NCBI GenBank assembly: GCA_040756375.1
Contig: JBFLZC010000018.1
Coordinates: 45,720 to 109,719 of the forward strand
From: VGSG01 sp040756375
Lineage (GTDB): Bacteria; Desulfobacterota; Desulfomonilia; Desulfomonilales; Desulfomonilaceae
Reading direction: 5' to 3'
DNA: 64,000 nucleotides
The position numbers and the translations under genes were made by a program. Shown here in pieces: positions 8,885 through 17,058 of the stretch. The notes beneath the pieces are model-generated. The model was given only the letters and a program-made list of their open reading frames with translations, ran no database searches and was not told where the DNA came from. Numbering within the stretch: position 1 is the first letter of the stretch; each line of letters starts with the position of its first letter.

Positions 8885-8972
8885 CACGGACCTGCCAAAG
8901 CTCAGGTCCGTGGCACTCCCGCGCCGATATTGATTGGCTGTGGGTGCCACTGACCTGGTGCCCAGGTCAGTG
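8885..8972. repeat. Pair of perfect 10-bp hairpins
   Basis: Two adjacent palindromes share the core ACCTG. The first has CACGGACCTG (8885-8894) paired with CAGGTCCGTG (8903-8912). The second has CACTGACCTG (8948-8957) paired with CAGGTCAGTG (8963-8972) around a five-base loop and is followed by GCTTTT. They resemble chromosomal REP-type repeats more than a dedicated terminator, although the second could terminate rightward transcripts. The rest of the 390-base gap between the DUF2442 gene and brnA holds the direct repeat and nothing else I can name. Confidence 0.6.
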
Positions 8973-9019
8973 CTGCTTTTAGCCCAACGTCATCTTCACG
9001 GTTTGAAGGAGAACTGGTA

Positions 9020-9274
9020 TTACGCTTGTGTCTGCATTTCTTCGCGTATCACTCGCCGCAGGGTCTCTTCCAAGGACTCCTCTCGCTGCCGTATGTGCTC
9101 ACGTAGGGCAGCATTAATTAGAGTCTGGTAGTTGCCGCCGCCCATTTCGTGCACCTGCGAGCGAAACCATTGCAGGATATCGTTATCGAGCGGAATGGTG
9201 ACGCGTGTCTTGCCCGCGGGAACTGGAACCACGGCGCCCCGCTTACTCTGACTGAAATCATACTCTCTCTTCAT
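9020..9274 (-). CDS. brnA: BrnA-family antitoxin
   Basis: The 84-residue protein has the BrnA (COG3514) pattern: a variable basic N-terminus, a strand reading TRVTIPLDNDILQWFRSQ, then GGGNYQTLINAALREHI and a charged C-terminal helix. This is a ribbon-helix-helix-like fold that binds DNA and neutralises BrnT. Its start overlaps the 3' end of the upstream toxin gene by four bases (ATGA type), and the toxin-first order is usual for brnTA operons. In known systems the complex represses its own promoter. The module is bracketed by the 185-bp direct repeats and was probably acquired with them. Confidence 0.85.
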   Translation of the reverse strand: MKREYDFSQSKRGAVVPVPAGKTRVTIPLDNDILQWFRSQVHEMGGGNYQTLINAALREHIRQREESLEETLRRVIREEMQTQA

Positions 9275-9543
9275 TGGTTCTTTCCTTCATATTGATTCCG
9301 CTCACGACGCGTTGCCTTCCGTGCCGAAATAAGTCGGACATGCTCTCCACGCCACGTGTAAGTCACTACCAAGAGACGTCCCAGAGCGTCCATCCCCACT
9401 GTAATAAACCGCTCTTCCTCGGGATCTTGATCTTCCACCGTAAGAGCGTTGTCGTCTTCCAAAGCGGTTACAGCATCGGCAAAGTCCACATCATGCTTTC
9501 GGACGTTCTTGTCCGCCTTGTCTCGATCCCACTCATATTCCAT
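9271..9543 (-). CDS. brnT: BrnT-family ribonuclease toxin
   Basis: The start chosen is the ATG at 9543, giving MEYEWDRDKADKNVRKHDV, the conserved start of BrnT (COG2929); the reading frame is open further upstream but that part is not family-like. The 90-residue product keeps F-x-x-A-x-T-A-L, the E-R-F-I-T-V-G strand, LLVVTYTWRGEHVRLISARKA and a terminal RRERNQYE. Members of this family adopt a RelE-like fold, cleave RNA and inhibit translation. All of the recognisable family signatures are present, so it appears intact. It pairs with the overlapping brnA gene. A second, only distantly similar brnTA pair lies at 39.5-40.1 kb. Confidence 0.85.
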   Translation of the reverse strand: MEYEWDRDKADKNVRKHDVDFADAVTALEDDNALTVEDQDPEEERFITVGMDALGRLLVVTYTWRGEHVRLISARKATRRERNQYEGKNQ

Positions 9544-9615
9544 AAAACCATCGTACCACCGGATTTGCGTCAGGGCAAGCGAGCAGACAGTATTGGCCAA
9601 TCCTCATAACTCGTG

Positions 9616-9811
9616 ACACTCCGGATGTTGAGGACGGACGTTCGAGTCGTCTCGGGCGCACCAACACACTTGCCTAGCCACCAAGAAAACCCACGATTTC
9701 GCGAATACTCGCTTGTTCGCCTGCCATAGAGGCTTTCATTCGTTCGGACCCCGCTAAGAGCGTCATTTCCACTGCTACCGTAGAAAACGTCATCGCCTTC
9801 GGATGTCTTGA
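9616..9811 (+). repeat. Direct repeat copy 2: tRNA-Arg anticodon loop to CCA plus flank (putative att-like)
   Basis: Bases 9616-9663 match 48 bases of the tRNA-Arg gene (8277-8324), including the anticodon and the encoded CCA, with one mismatch. The match extends further left than in the other copy. From 9627 to 9811 it is 94% identical, without gaps, to 8658-8842. No tRNA can be made from it because the acceptor 5' strand and D arm are absent. It closes the segment that carries brnTA. Confidence 0.8.
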
Positions 9812-9871
9812 CAGACGGGTCCACCTCACATCTCTTTCTCCTTGAAAGGTTGCTGGAATCGAATTCCTTCT

Positions 9872-10423
9872 CTACCGTGGATCCATTTCTATCAAAAGCG
9901 AAAGGAGACCGACGAACCCCAAAAGGAAGCTTGCCATGTTCGCCACAGCAACTATTAGAATGATGCGCCGTGCAGTGAGAGGTTCATGGAGTACGCCTTG
10001 ACGATACATATATCCAAATATACGGCTTAATAGGCCGAACTCTACTGCTGCAACTCCAAATTCTACCACACATACCATGACCCACGCTAACGCCTCAGAG
10101 TCCATCACTTTGCCAAAGAACAGTGCCCCGATCTGCGCAGCAGGATTGGTGATCACGTTAACGAGTGGAACCCAAAACATGAGTTTTATCATGGCCTGTT
10201 CTGGCCACCCGAGGAACGCACAGATGACGAGATATTCGATAACCACGGTGGCGAAAAAATTCAGAATAAGAATTTCGGCTCGGCCATACCCAAGCACTTC
10301 AGGATGTTGCAAGAAATCCCGCAAGGGCAATGGGACGTCGTCAGCAAAGCTGGTCCCCAGACTATAAATGAAGCCCAGACACAGAACGCTAATAAATAGT
10401 GCGAATCGAGCGTTTAGCTTCAT
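9872..10423 (-). CDS. Hypothetical polytopic membrane protein
   Basis: The 183-residue protein has a hydrophobic N-terminus (about 6-26, ending near SFADD, so either a signal peptide or an anchor), and four more hydrophobic segments near 50-70, 77-97, 110-135 and 152-177. I recognise no family motif. The start is supported by AGGGGG seven bases upstream of the ATG. An N-P-A-A-Q-I-G stretch in the middle is the only unusual hydrophilic feature inside the membrane portion. It stands alone between the duplicated tRNA tails and may be island cargo or an original resident. Function unknown. Confidence 0.6.
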   Translation of the reverse strand: MKLNARFALFISVLCLGFIYSLGTSFADDVPLPLRDFLQHPEVLGYGRAEILILNFFATVVIEYLVICAFLGWPEQAMIKLMFWVPLVNVITNPAAQIGALFFGKVMDSEALAWVMVCVVEFGVAAVEFGLLSRIFGYMYRQGVLHEPLTARRIILIVAVANMASFLLGFVGLLSLLIEMDPR

Positions 10424-11073
10424 GACGCACCCCCTCTTATGGGCATTCCGAGGCCCCGTGTTGCGATAAGGGGAACAGGTCGAATTTTCATCGAAAACCT
10501 CTTGTGAAAGCTACACCAGCATCGCCTTACCCACGCGGAGGCTGGATCTCGAGACTTCAGAAGCCCCAGTCCCCAAAGTCATGTCCCCGCCAACGAATTG
10601 CCTTGATGCTATAGTTTGGCCCTCGTGGCAGCCCAAAGGAACTACGGGACACCAGAAACGGATGGACCAGAATACTTTCCAGCGGCGAGATGATCCATAT
10701 CCTCATCCTTCTCTTAGCAGGAGTGTAACGAGAGGGATCCGACTTTATCATTCAGGTTGTAGCAATTGCCCGCACTGCGGTCAGGTTGGAATATTCGCTG
10801 GTTTTCTCAATTGAAAGGTGCGTCGGACTCGATTCCCTAAGTTGGAATGACAGGAAACAGACTCATCGGAGAAGGGCTTCGAGGCCACCCGGGACTCGAT
10901 CCGTAGTCCATTCTGGAAGGCCCGCTCACTGTTTGTGTAGGCAGCTGCTCTATAGGAATCCCCAAAAAGTTTCGTGGAATGAGGTCGCACTGCTGGACAA
11001 GCCAGTCCCGCGTCTCACGGGAGCACCCACAAGTTGGTCCGAGATGACACTCCAGAGCTGCTGTAGGTGTGGT
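10424..11073. other. 650-base stretch without a convincing gene
   Basis: All six frames contain only short, unconvincing open frames, and several translate the tRNA-tail copy at the right end. No ribosome site precedes a plausible start. The AGGGGG site serving the membrane protein lies at its left edge. I see no strong promoter. Confidence 0.5.
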
Positions 11074-11130
11074 GTCCGACTCCAACCCTCCGAAGTTGAA
11101 GTCGGACGTTCGGGTTGTCCGGCGAGTTAC
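11074..11130 (+). repeat. Degenerate tRNA-Arg tail in hairpin form
   Basis: Arms GTCCGACTCCAAC (11074-11086) and GTTGAAGTCGGAC (11095-11107) pair with one mismatch around an eight-base loop. From 11095, GTTGAAGTCGGACGTTCGGG parallels the tRNA-Arg sequence GTTGAGGTCGGACGTTCGAG and then decays before the CCA. Both the hairpin and the tail are the same design as at 8637-8670, so the two are related copies. Confidence 0.6.
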
Positions 11131-11161
11131 GTGCCGCAAAAATGTCAGAAGTTGTGCTGCT

Positions 11162-13366
11162 TCATGCTCCTTTGGCTTTTATGGCTTCCATCACGATTTT
11201 GGGCGTCAGCGGTATACGGCGGACCCGCGCTCCTGTAGCATTGAACAGGGCATTGGCAACAGCCGGAGCCAGGGCAGGCACGCCCAGCTCGCCGATCCCT
11301 CCCATCTTTTCCGTGCTTTTCACCACGTGGACTTCTATTTCCGGCACTTCGCTCATTCGTATGATCTTGTAGTCATCGAACGAGGCCGATTTTGGGCCGC
11401 CATCGGCGAACCGGACCTGCTCCTTTAATGCGGTGCTCAGGGCAAGGATTATGCCCCCTTCGATCTGTGCGACCAGAGGATCGGGATTCACCACAGGTCC
11501 GCAGTCGATCGCGGCGACGATCTTGTCGACCTTGATCTTTCCGTCCTTCTCATCGACCGATATGTCGGCCACTTGAGCAGTGTACGTGCCGAAGCAGGTG
11601 TGTTGGGCAATTCCTCGGCCTTTTCCCTTCGGGACCTGCTTCCCCCAGCCTGCCTTCTCGGCAACCGTTTGCAGCACTCGCTGGGCTCGCTTATTGTTGG
11701 CAAGGAGATGCATACGGAACTCTACGGGATCTTTGCCCGCGGCCTGGGCCAGTTCGTCCATAAAGCACTCCATGACAAAGGCGTTCGGGCCGTTCTGGAC
11801 CGACCGCCACGGATTGCAGGGGATGGGCAGATCGGAGAGATACTGTTCGACATACCAGTTGGGGATTTCGTACGCGGTTTTGCTCAATGACGGGGCTCCG
11901 GGAGCGTCGAATATCCCCCAGAGGCTGTACATGTCAACGCCGTCCTTTATTGCCTGCGGTCGCAAGAACTTCAGGATCGACGAACACGCGACCTTATGGG
12001 ACCATCCCACCACCTGGCCTTTGCTGTCGAGGCCTGCTTCAATCTTCTGGCATGTAGCTCCCCGATAGAAATCGTACTTGATATCGTCTTCCCGCGACCA
12101 GACGACCTTGACAGGCTTTCCAGCAGCCTTGGATGCTCCGACCGCTTGCCCTACGAAATCGGGTGTAGCACGCCTGCCTAGGCCGCAGCCAAGATAAGTC
12201 GTATTGATGTGAACCTTCTCCGCAGGCAGACCCGATACATTGGTCGCGACCATCTTGGCGATCAACTGAGCTTGAGTCGGCGCCCATACGTCGCAGCGGT
12301 CTTCTTTGACGTGGGCTGTGCAGTTCATGGGCTCCATTGTGGCGTGCGCGACAAAGGGCACATAGTACGTTGCTGATACCTTTTTCGCGGCTTCGCCCAA
12401 GGCTTTGGTCGCGTCGCCTGTTTTCACGACAACCGCGCCGGGCTTATCAAGGCCTTCTGTGAAATGCTTCTCAATGGATTCGTCGTTCAGGTCAGGATGA
12501 GACCCCGGGCCCCACTGGACCTTCAGGGCCTTTCGACCCTTCCACGCGGCATCAGGATTATCCGCGCACACAATGATGTTCTCAGGCGTGGGGACTACCT
12601 TGCGAACGCCTTTGACCGCTTCCGCTGCTTTTTGATCGAACGAAGTCGGCTTAGCCCCATACGCCGGCGGGCGGGCGATTGATGCATACAGCATATCCGG
12701 CACTTGAACATCGAGACCGAATACCGCCTTGCCGGAAACCTTCTCAGGAATGTCCACACGAGGCATGGACTTGCCGATGTATCTGAACTGAGCCTCCTTC
12801 TTGAGCACCGGATCTTTCGGAAGCGGGAGCTGAGCAGCCTTCTGGCACAGCTTGCCATAGGTCAGTTTGCGACCGCTCTTTTTGTGTTCGACCGCGCCGT
12901 TTGATGCTTCGCACTCTGCTTCAGGCACTTTCCATGTTTGGGCTGCGGCCGTGACGAGCATTGCTCGGCCTGCGGCGCCTGCGGCTCGCAGCGGCTCATA
13001 AAAGCCTCTTACGCTGGCGCTGGCCACGGTAATCTGGTTGTCCAAAAGAGGGTTTTTGAATTGTGGGGCGCCCGGAGCTTGCTTCACGCGGACTCGATTC
13101 CAGTTGGCTTCGAGCTCATCCGCTACGATCATGGGGAGAGCAGTTCTGACCCCCTGGCCCATTTCGGAATTCGGTATGGTAACCGTAACCAGGTCGTCAG
13201 GAGTTATCTGAATCCAGACGTTGGGCTCAAAACCCGCGGCCGCGCCTTTGCCCTTTTCCGAAGCATTGGCAATGCTGTACCCGAACGGGGTGACGGAAGC
13301 CGCAATGGTCAAGCCGGCAACAGCCAACGATCCTTTCAAGAAATCACGACGGGCTATGGGTTTCAT
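11162..13366 (-). CDS. Isoquinoline 1-oxidoreductase-type molybdenum hydroxylase large subunit
   Basis: This is a 734-residue xanthine-oxidase-family subunit of the IorB type: one polypeptide with duplicated Ald_Xan_dh_C2 molybdopterin-cytosine-dinucleotide-binding domains. The N-terminus carries a twin-arginine signal (ARRDFLKGS at 4-12, then a hydrophobic stretch), so the folded enzyme should be exported with its small subunit. The C-terminal GGIGELGVP supplies the expected active-site Glu. The length is normal for IorB. The gene follows and overlaps the 2Fe-2S subunit gene by four bases. No FAD subunit is present, as is usual for this class, which passes electrons to cytochromes or quinones. 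The substrate (an N-heterocycle or aldehyde) cannot be read from sequence. Confidence 0.88.
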   Translation of the reverse strand: MKPIARRDFLKGSLAVAGLTIAASVTPFGYSIANASEKGKGAAAGFEPNVWIQITPDDLVTVTIPNSEMGQGVRTALPMIVADELEANWNRVRVKQAPGAPQFKNPLLDNQITVASASVRGFYEPLRAAGAAGRAMLVTAAAQTWKVPEAECEASNGAVEHKKSGRKLTYGKLCQKAAQLPLPKDPVLKKEAQFRYIGKSMPRVDIPEKVSGKAVFGLDVQVPDMLYASIARPPAYGAKPTSFDQKAAEAVKGVRKVVPTPENIIVCADNPDAAWKGRKALKVQWGPGSHPDLNDESIEKHFTEGLDKPGAVVVKTGDATKALGEAAKKVSATYYVPFVAHATMEPMNCTAHVKEDRCDVWAPTQAQLIAKMVATNVSGLPAEKVHINTTYLGCGLGRRATPDFVGQAVGASKAAGKPVKVVWSREDDIKYDFYRGATCQKIEAGLDSKGQVVGWSHKVACSSILKFLRPQAIKDGVDMYSLWGIFDAPGAPSLSKTAYEIPNWYVEQYLSDLPIPCNPWRSVQNGPNAFVMECFMDELAQAAGKDPVEFRMHLLANNKRAQRVLQTVAEKAGWGKQVPKGKGRGIAQHTCFGTYTAQVADISVDEKDGKIKVDKIVAAIDCGPVVNPDPLVAQIEGGIILALSTALKEQVRFADGGPKSASFDDYKIIRMSEVPEIEVHVVKSTEKMGGIGELGVPALAPAVANALFNATGARVRRIPLTPKIVMEAIKAKGA

Positions 13367-13830
13367 GCTCTCTTGCCCTCCTTCTTCGCGATCTCAAGGG
13401 CCGCTTGAATACCTCGCTTGATCCGTGGATACGCGCCGCACCGGCAGATGACGTCATCCATGGCTGCAACGATTGAGGCAGCATCGGACTTCTTGTCCTT
13501 TGACATCAAAGCCGCCACTTGCATGATCACTCCGGGCTGGCAGTAACCGCACTGCGGGACCTGTTCCTTTATCCAGGCCTTCTTCACCGGGTGATTCTCG
13601 GGCAATCCCTCTATGGTGGTGATCTTCTTGCCCTTCACTTCATCCACTTGGGTCACGCAAGACCGGCGAGCTTCACCATCCACATGAACCGTGCAACTTC
13701 CACATTCACCTGTGCCGCAGGCGTACTTCGTGCCGGTAAGCTTCAGGTGGTCGCGCAAAACCCAAAGTAATGGCGTGTCCCCCGGCACATCGACGTTATA
13801 CTTCTTTCCGTTGACTTGAAGCACAATCAT
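13363..13830 (-). CDS. [2Fe-2S] small subunit of molybdenum hydroxylase
   Basis: The 155-residue protein has a plant-type 2Fe-2S site (C38, C43, C46, C58) and a C-terminal helical 2Fe-2S site (C94, C97, C129, C131, with CGYCQPG and CRCG), the standard CoxS/IorA architecture. The start ATG at 13830 follows AAGGGGG at normal spacing; a GTG two codons earlier is possible. It has no signal of its own and would travel with the Tat-signal-bearing large subunit whose gene overlaps its stop by four bases. It transfers electrons from the molybdenum centre to an external acceptor. Confidence 0.9.
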   Translation of the reverse strand: MIVLQVNGKKYNVDVPGDTPLLWVLRDHLKLTGTKYACGTGECGSCTVHVDGEARRSCVTQVDEVKGKKITTIEGLPENHPVKKAWIKEQVPQCGYCQPGVIMQVAALMSKDKKSDAASIVAAMDDVICRCGAYPRIKRGIQAALEIAKKEGKRA

Positions 13831-14268
13831 GGCCACCCCCTTTTCATAGTGGTTGTCACCCTAGTCTTTGACAGCACGGCGCCTCCAGACTCTTTGCAGC
13901 TAAGCCTGGACGACTCCGAAATTACGCAATGTTCGTACTCTGGTCTGGGTCTGTGACCCGATAATCGGTCGTCGGATGGTTGGTGAGCCCCTTAGCAGGT
14001 ATCGCCGTGGGGCCGCAATCTATGTCATAGAACTGTGAAATCGGATTGCTTAACGTTCTAAAGATACCTGTGGGCAGGCACCGCGGTCAATCATAATCTT
14101 TGCAACCGCGGCTTATTCTTAGCGGGATACGAGCTCGTAAAGGGCCGGCGAAAGGACGCACTCTTACTACCAGGCTCCGAGGCAAGCCCCGGAATCCTCG
14201 CCAAAGCCCTGGGCTTTCGTAATTCCTTGCAGCTTGTTAGCTGTCTCAGTTGACTTGAAGAGCCCCAC
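13831..14268. other. Non-coding stretch upstream of the molybdenum hydroxylase operon
   Basis: About 440 bases without a supportable gene. It should hold the leftward promoter for the hydroxylase operon, but I could not place convincing -35/-10 boxes. A direct repeat of ACCGCGG occurs near 14080-14110. Confidence 0.4.
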
Positions 14269-14571
14269 TTAGCCGCCAATGTCACCCGGAGAAACGCTGG
14301 GCCAAACTTCTTCCCATCTCCCCGTTGTTGGCCTGAATGCTCCGATCAACTCGGTCTTACCGGGTTCCCACTGGGCAGAACATTCTGCGCTAAGTTTGTG
14401 AATCCGGTCTCCAAGCTCTTCGAGAATCATGTGCAGTTCATTAACGTGCGCGACAACCCCTGACTTATCTCCGGTCGCTACATGGTCCAGCCTGTTCACC
14501 ACGCCGTCCAGCTTTGTCTTCCAGCCTGCGAGCTCTTCGCCCATGTTTTGGCAATATGATTCAAGTTCCAT
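14269..14571 (-). CDS. Hypothetical helical protein
   Basis: This 100-residue protein starts MELESYCQNMGEELAGWK and is predicted to be mainly helical up to about residue 68 (heptad-like patterns in ILEELGDRIHKLSAEC), followed by a Trp-containing tail. An AGGGG site lies nine bases before the ATG, and composition is protein-like, with strongly amphipathic spacing. It resembles short conserved hypothetical proteins of Desulfobacterota that share the phrase LHMI-x-EELGDRI, as far as I recall; I cannot name a family. No neighbour suggests a role. Confidence 0.6.
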   Translation of the reverse strand: MELESYCQNMGEELAGWKTKLDGVVNRLDHVATGDKSGVVAHVNELHMILEELGDRIHKLSAECSAQWEPGKTELIGAFRPTTGRWEEVWPSVSPGDIGG

Positions 14572-15351
14572 AGCTCTTACCCCTTTCCTCTAGCGCTCCC
14601 CTTCCCGTGATTTCCGTATAAACTTCGTGTCGGCGACCGAGCTTCCGGCCCAGCCTGCGCCAAGGGGCCGAAACTTTGGTCGCGAAGTGCTTTCTTGCTG
14701 AACTAACGATAGGTCCGGTAGATGCCTCTGGCAAGAAGAGTCAGGAATCATGCGAAAAATTTTGTCGTTAAGTAAAGACACTCCCCCCCTCAGCTTCACC
14801 CCCTTCGAACGCGGGCGGGGCCTGTTCGATCATACGGAGGGGCATTGAATATGGTCTTTAACAGCGAGATCCCATGAAATCTTTCCGAATTCGCATCCTA
14901 TGCGACCCATCGTAGGGGCGTGATTCATCACGCCCTCTTAGCGGGCGCAATGAATTGCGCCCCTACAGAGGCCATATGGCTAGGTTTCGTTAGGGACCAT
15001 CGAGATTGGACCTGGTCCAGGACGCGTTCGGCTAGTGACGGCAGAGGGGAGTTCGAGACGCTGCCGTTCGCCAGGTCAGAAGCTGGGCGCCCACTTTTTC
15101 TTTGAAAACTTCAGGAAGTCCGTGCTAGACCAGTATACGTTGATCATATTACCGACCGCATACTGGAACCATTTGAAACAGTGGGTGTTTTTGGTGGACG
15201 CTCGCTCGCGGTGTTCTAAGGCTCGCGGGCTTAACTGCCCTGCCCGCAGCGGGCACAGAACATCGGCGTCAATCTGCGTAATCTGCGGATATCACCTGCC
15301 CCGCGTTCTGCTGGGCTCAAATTCAGGCCAACGGTTCAGAAGACTGTTCTC
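14572..15351. other. 780-base stretch without a convincing gene
   Basis: Short open frames here lack ribosome sites and family similarity. The stretch contains the palindromic repeat at 14912-14966 and, near 15262-15290, the phrase ATCTGCGTAATCTGCGGAT, which I recognise as an intergenic repeat seen in unrelated bacteria. No clear promoter for the following ligase gene was found. Confidence 0.45.
14912..14966. repeat. Palindromic intergenic repeat
   Basis: The outer ends GTAGGGGCG (14912-14920) and GCGCCCCTAC (14957-14966) are complementary. Inside are two smaller hairpins, GGGCGTGATTCATCACGCCC and GGGCGCAATGAATTGCGCCC, separated by the short sequence TCTTAGC. This double-hairpin form is typical of dispersed palindromic elements. 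Confidence 0.7.
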
Positions 15352-17016
15352 ATGGAAAAGCAAGTTCGAATCATCAGCAAGACAGCCTCTGCTTACGGGT
15401 ATCCACTCCTCGTCAAGCAACTGCTCAACACTACCATTTTGTATGCGCCAAATCAGGAGATCGTGTACCAGGACAAGGTCCGTCACACGTACCGGGACTT
15501 TTATGAGCGCATCCACAGACTTGCCGGGGGTTTATCAGCTCTGGGCGTGGGCCCGGGAGATACGGTCGCGGTTTTAGACTGGGACTCGCACCGGTATCTT
15601 GAAAGTTTCTTCGCGGTGCCCATGATGGGAGCAATTCTGCATACGGTGAATATTCGGCTCTCGCCTGAACAGATCCTGTATACGATGAATCACGCGCAGG
15701 ACGATGCTGTTCTGGTCCACGAGGATTTTCTCCCAGTCCTGGAGACCATTGCTCCACAACTCAAAACGGTCAAGCTCTTCATTCTCGTCAAAGACGGACC
15801 TGAGAAGCCTAGCACATCGCTTCCGATTTCAATGGAATACGAGGAGCTGCTCGCGTCGGCGGACCCTTCTTTTCCGTTTCCTGACTTTGATGAGGATGCT
15901 CAGGCCACGACCTTCTATACGACCGGAACCACGGGCGAACCCAAAGGGGTCTATTTCAGCCACCGCCAATTGGTCCTGCACACACTGGGAGTCGCAGTGG
16001 CTGTGTCCGGTTACATGACCCCAGCGCGGTTCCAATCCGGCGACGTGTACATGCCGATTACGCCCATGTTCCACGTCCATGCGTGGGGATTTCCTTTCGT
16101 TGCAACGTTGCTCGGCGCCAAGCAGGTCTATCCGGGCCGGTACATCCCTTCTCGAATCCTGGAGCTGATCCGGAAAGAAAAGGTGACCTTTTCCCACTGC
16201 GTTCCTACTATCCTTCACATGCTGATTAACGATCCTGCCGCAGCTGACGTCGATCTGCGCGGCTGGAAGGTCCATACCGGCGGCATGGCCCTCCCCAGAG
16301 GATTGGCCAAGCGGCTGCTGGACTTGGGCATCAACGTGTTCCACAGCTATGGATTATCCGAGACATGCCCGATCCTAACATTAGGAATTCTGAAGCCGTT
16401 CATGAAGAGCTTGGACCGGGAAGGAGAGCTGGATTATCGCACCAAGACAGGTTTTCCTCTCCCACTGGTGGATTTGCGGATCATCGACGACCATGGAAAG
16501 CAGGTGCCCAGAGACGGCAAATCGCCCGGCGAAATCGTCGTGCGCACGCCGTGGTGCACTCAAGGCTACTTCCAGGCTCCAGAGCGTTCCGAAGAATTGT
16601 GGCGTGACGGTTGGCTCCATACCGGCGATGTCGCGGTGATGGACGAGCAGGGTTATGTGCTCATCACCGACCGATTGAAAGACGCAATCAAGACCGGCGG
16701 TGAGTGGATATCGTCCCTCACTCTGGAAAGCCTGCTTAGTCGTCATGAAGCGGTGTCTGAATCGGCGGTAGTGGGAGTGCCGGACGAAAAATGGGGCGAA
16801 CGACCTGTGGCACTTGTAGTGCTGAAAGACGAGTGTAAGGATTCGACCAGACCTGAAGATCTGAAGACCTTTTTGGAGCAGTTCGTGACGGAAGGCACCA
16901 TTTCCAAATGGGCCTTGCCCGATCGGATCTACTTTGTGGAAGAGATACCCAAGACCAGTGTGGGAAAGATGGACAAGAAGGTGATTCGGCAACAACTCCG
17001 AGATGGAGATAGTTAG
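15352..17016 (+). CDS. Medium/long-chain fatty acyl-CoA ligase
   Basis: This 554-residue ANL-superfamily enzyme has an intact phosphate-binding loop (YTTGTTGEPKG, about 189-199), the SYGLSETCP A5 motif (about 341), LHTGD (about 420-424), the DRLKDAIKTGGEW hinge (about 440) and the C-terminal catalytic Lys region (SVGKMDKK, about 538). It forms acyl-AMP and then acyl-CoA. The PMFHVHAWGFPF stretch is typical of the AlkK-like medium-chain group. The alkyl-sulfatase gene follows 42 bases later on the same strand, so a shared role in using alkyl chains freed from sulfate esters is plausible but is inference. Confidence 0.88.
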   Translation: MEKQVRIISKTASAYGYPLLVKQLLNTTILYAPNQEIVYQDKVRHTYRDFYERIHRLAGGLSALGVGPGDTVAVLDWDSHRYLESFFAVPMMGAILHTVNIRLSPEQILYTMNHAQDDAVLVHEDFLPVLETIAPQLKTVKLFILVKDGPEKPSTSLPISMEYEELLASADPSFPFPDFDEDAQATTFYTTGTTGEPKGVYFSHRQLVLHTLGVAVAVSGYMTPARFQSGDVYMPITPMFHVHAWGFPFVATLLGAKQVYPGRYIPSRILELIRKEKVTFSHCVPTILHMLINDPAAADVDLRGWKVHTGGMALPRGLAKRLLDLGINVFHSYGLSETCPILTLGILKPFMKSLDREGELDYRTKTGFPLPLVDLRIIDDHGKQVPRDGKSPGEIVVRTPWCTQGYFQAPERSEELWRDGWLHTGDVAVMDEQGYVLITDRLKDAIKTGGEWISSLTLESLLSRHEAVSESAVVGVPDEKWGERPVALVVLKDECKDSTRPEDLKTFLEQFVTEGTISKWALPDRIYFVEEIPKTSVGKMDKKVIRQQLRDGDS

Positions 17017-17058
17017 ACCGACTGAAGAAGCGCTAAACTTCAATTGAAAGGCGGGAAT

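Noticed and set aside
9570..9824. Minus-strand 84-residue frame in the second tRNA-tail copy
   Set aside because: It reads through the duplicated tRNA tail (the same ...ETTRTS... phrase) and is not a gene.
10837..11139. Minus-strand frame of 100 residues near 11 kb
   Set aside because: It contains the RTTRTSDFN phrase from a degenerate tRNA tail; no family similarity or ribosome site.
8324..11161. Integrase or prophage genes near the tRNA-Arg repeats
   Set aside because: I searched the frames for tyrosine or serine recombinase motifs in this stretch and saw none.
14590..14799. 69-residue minus-strand frame upstream of the ligase gene
   Set aside because: No ribosome site or family similarity, and its composition looks random.
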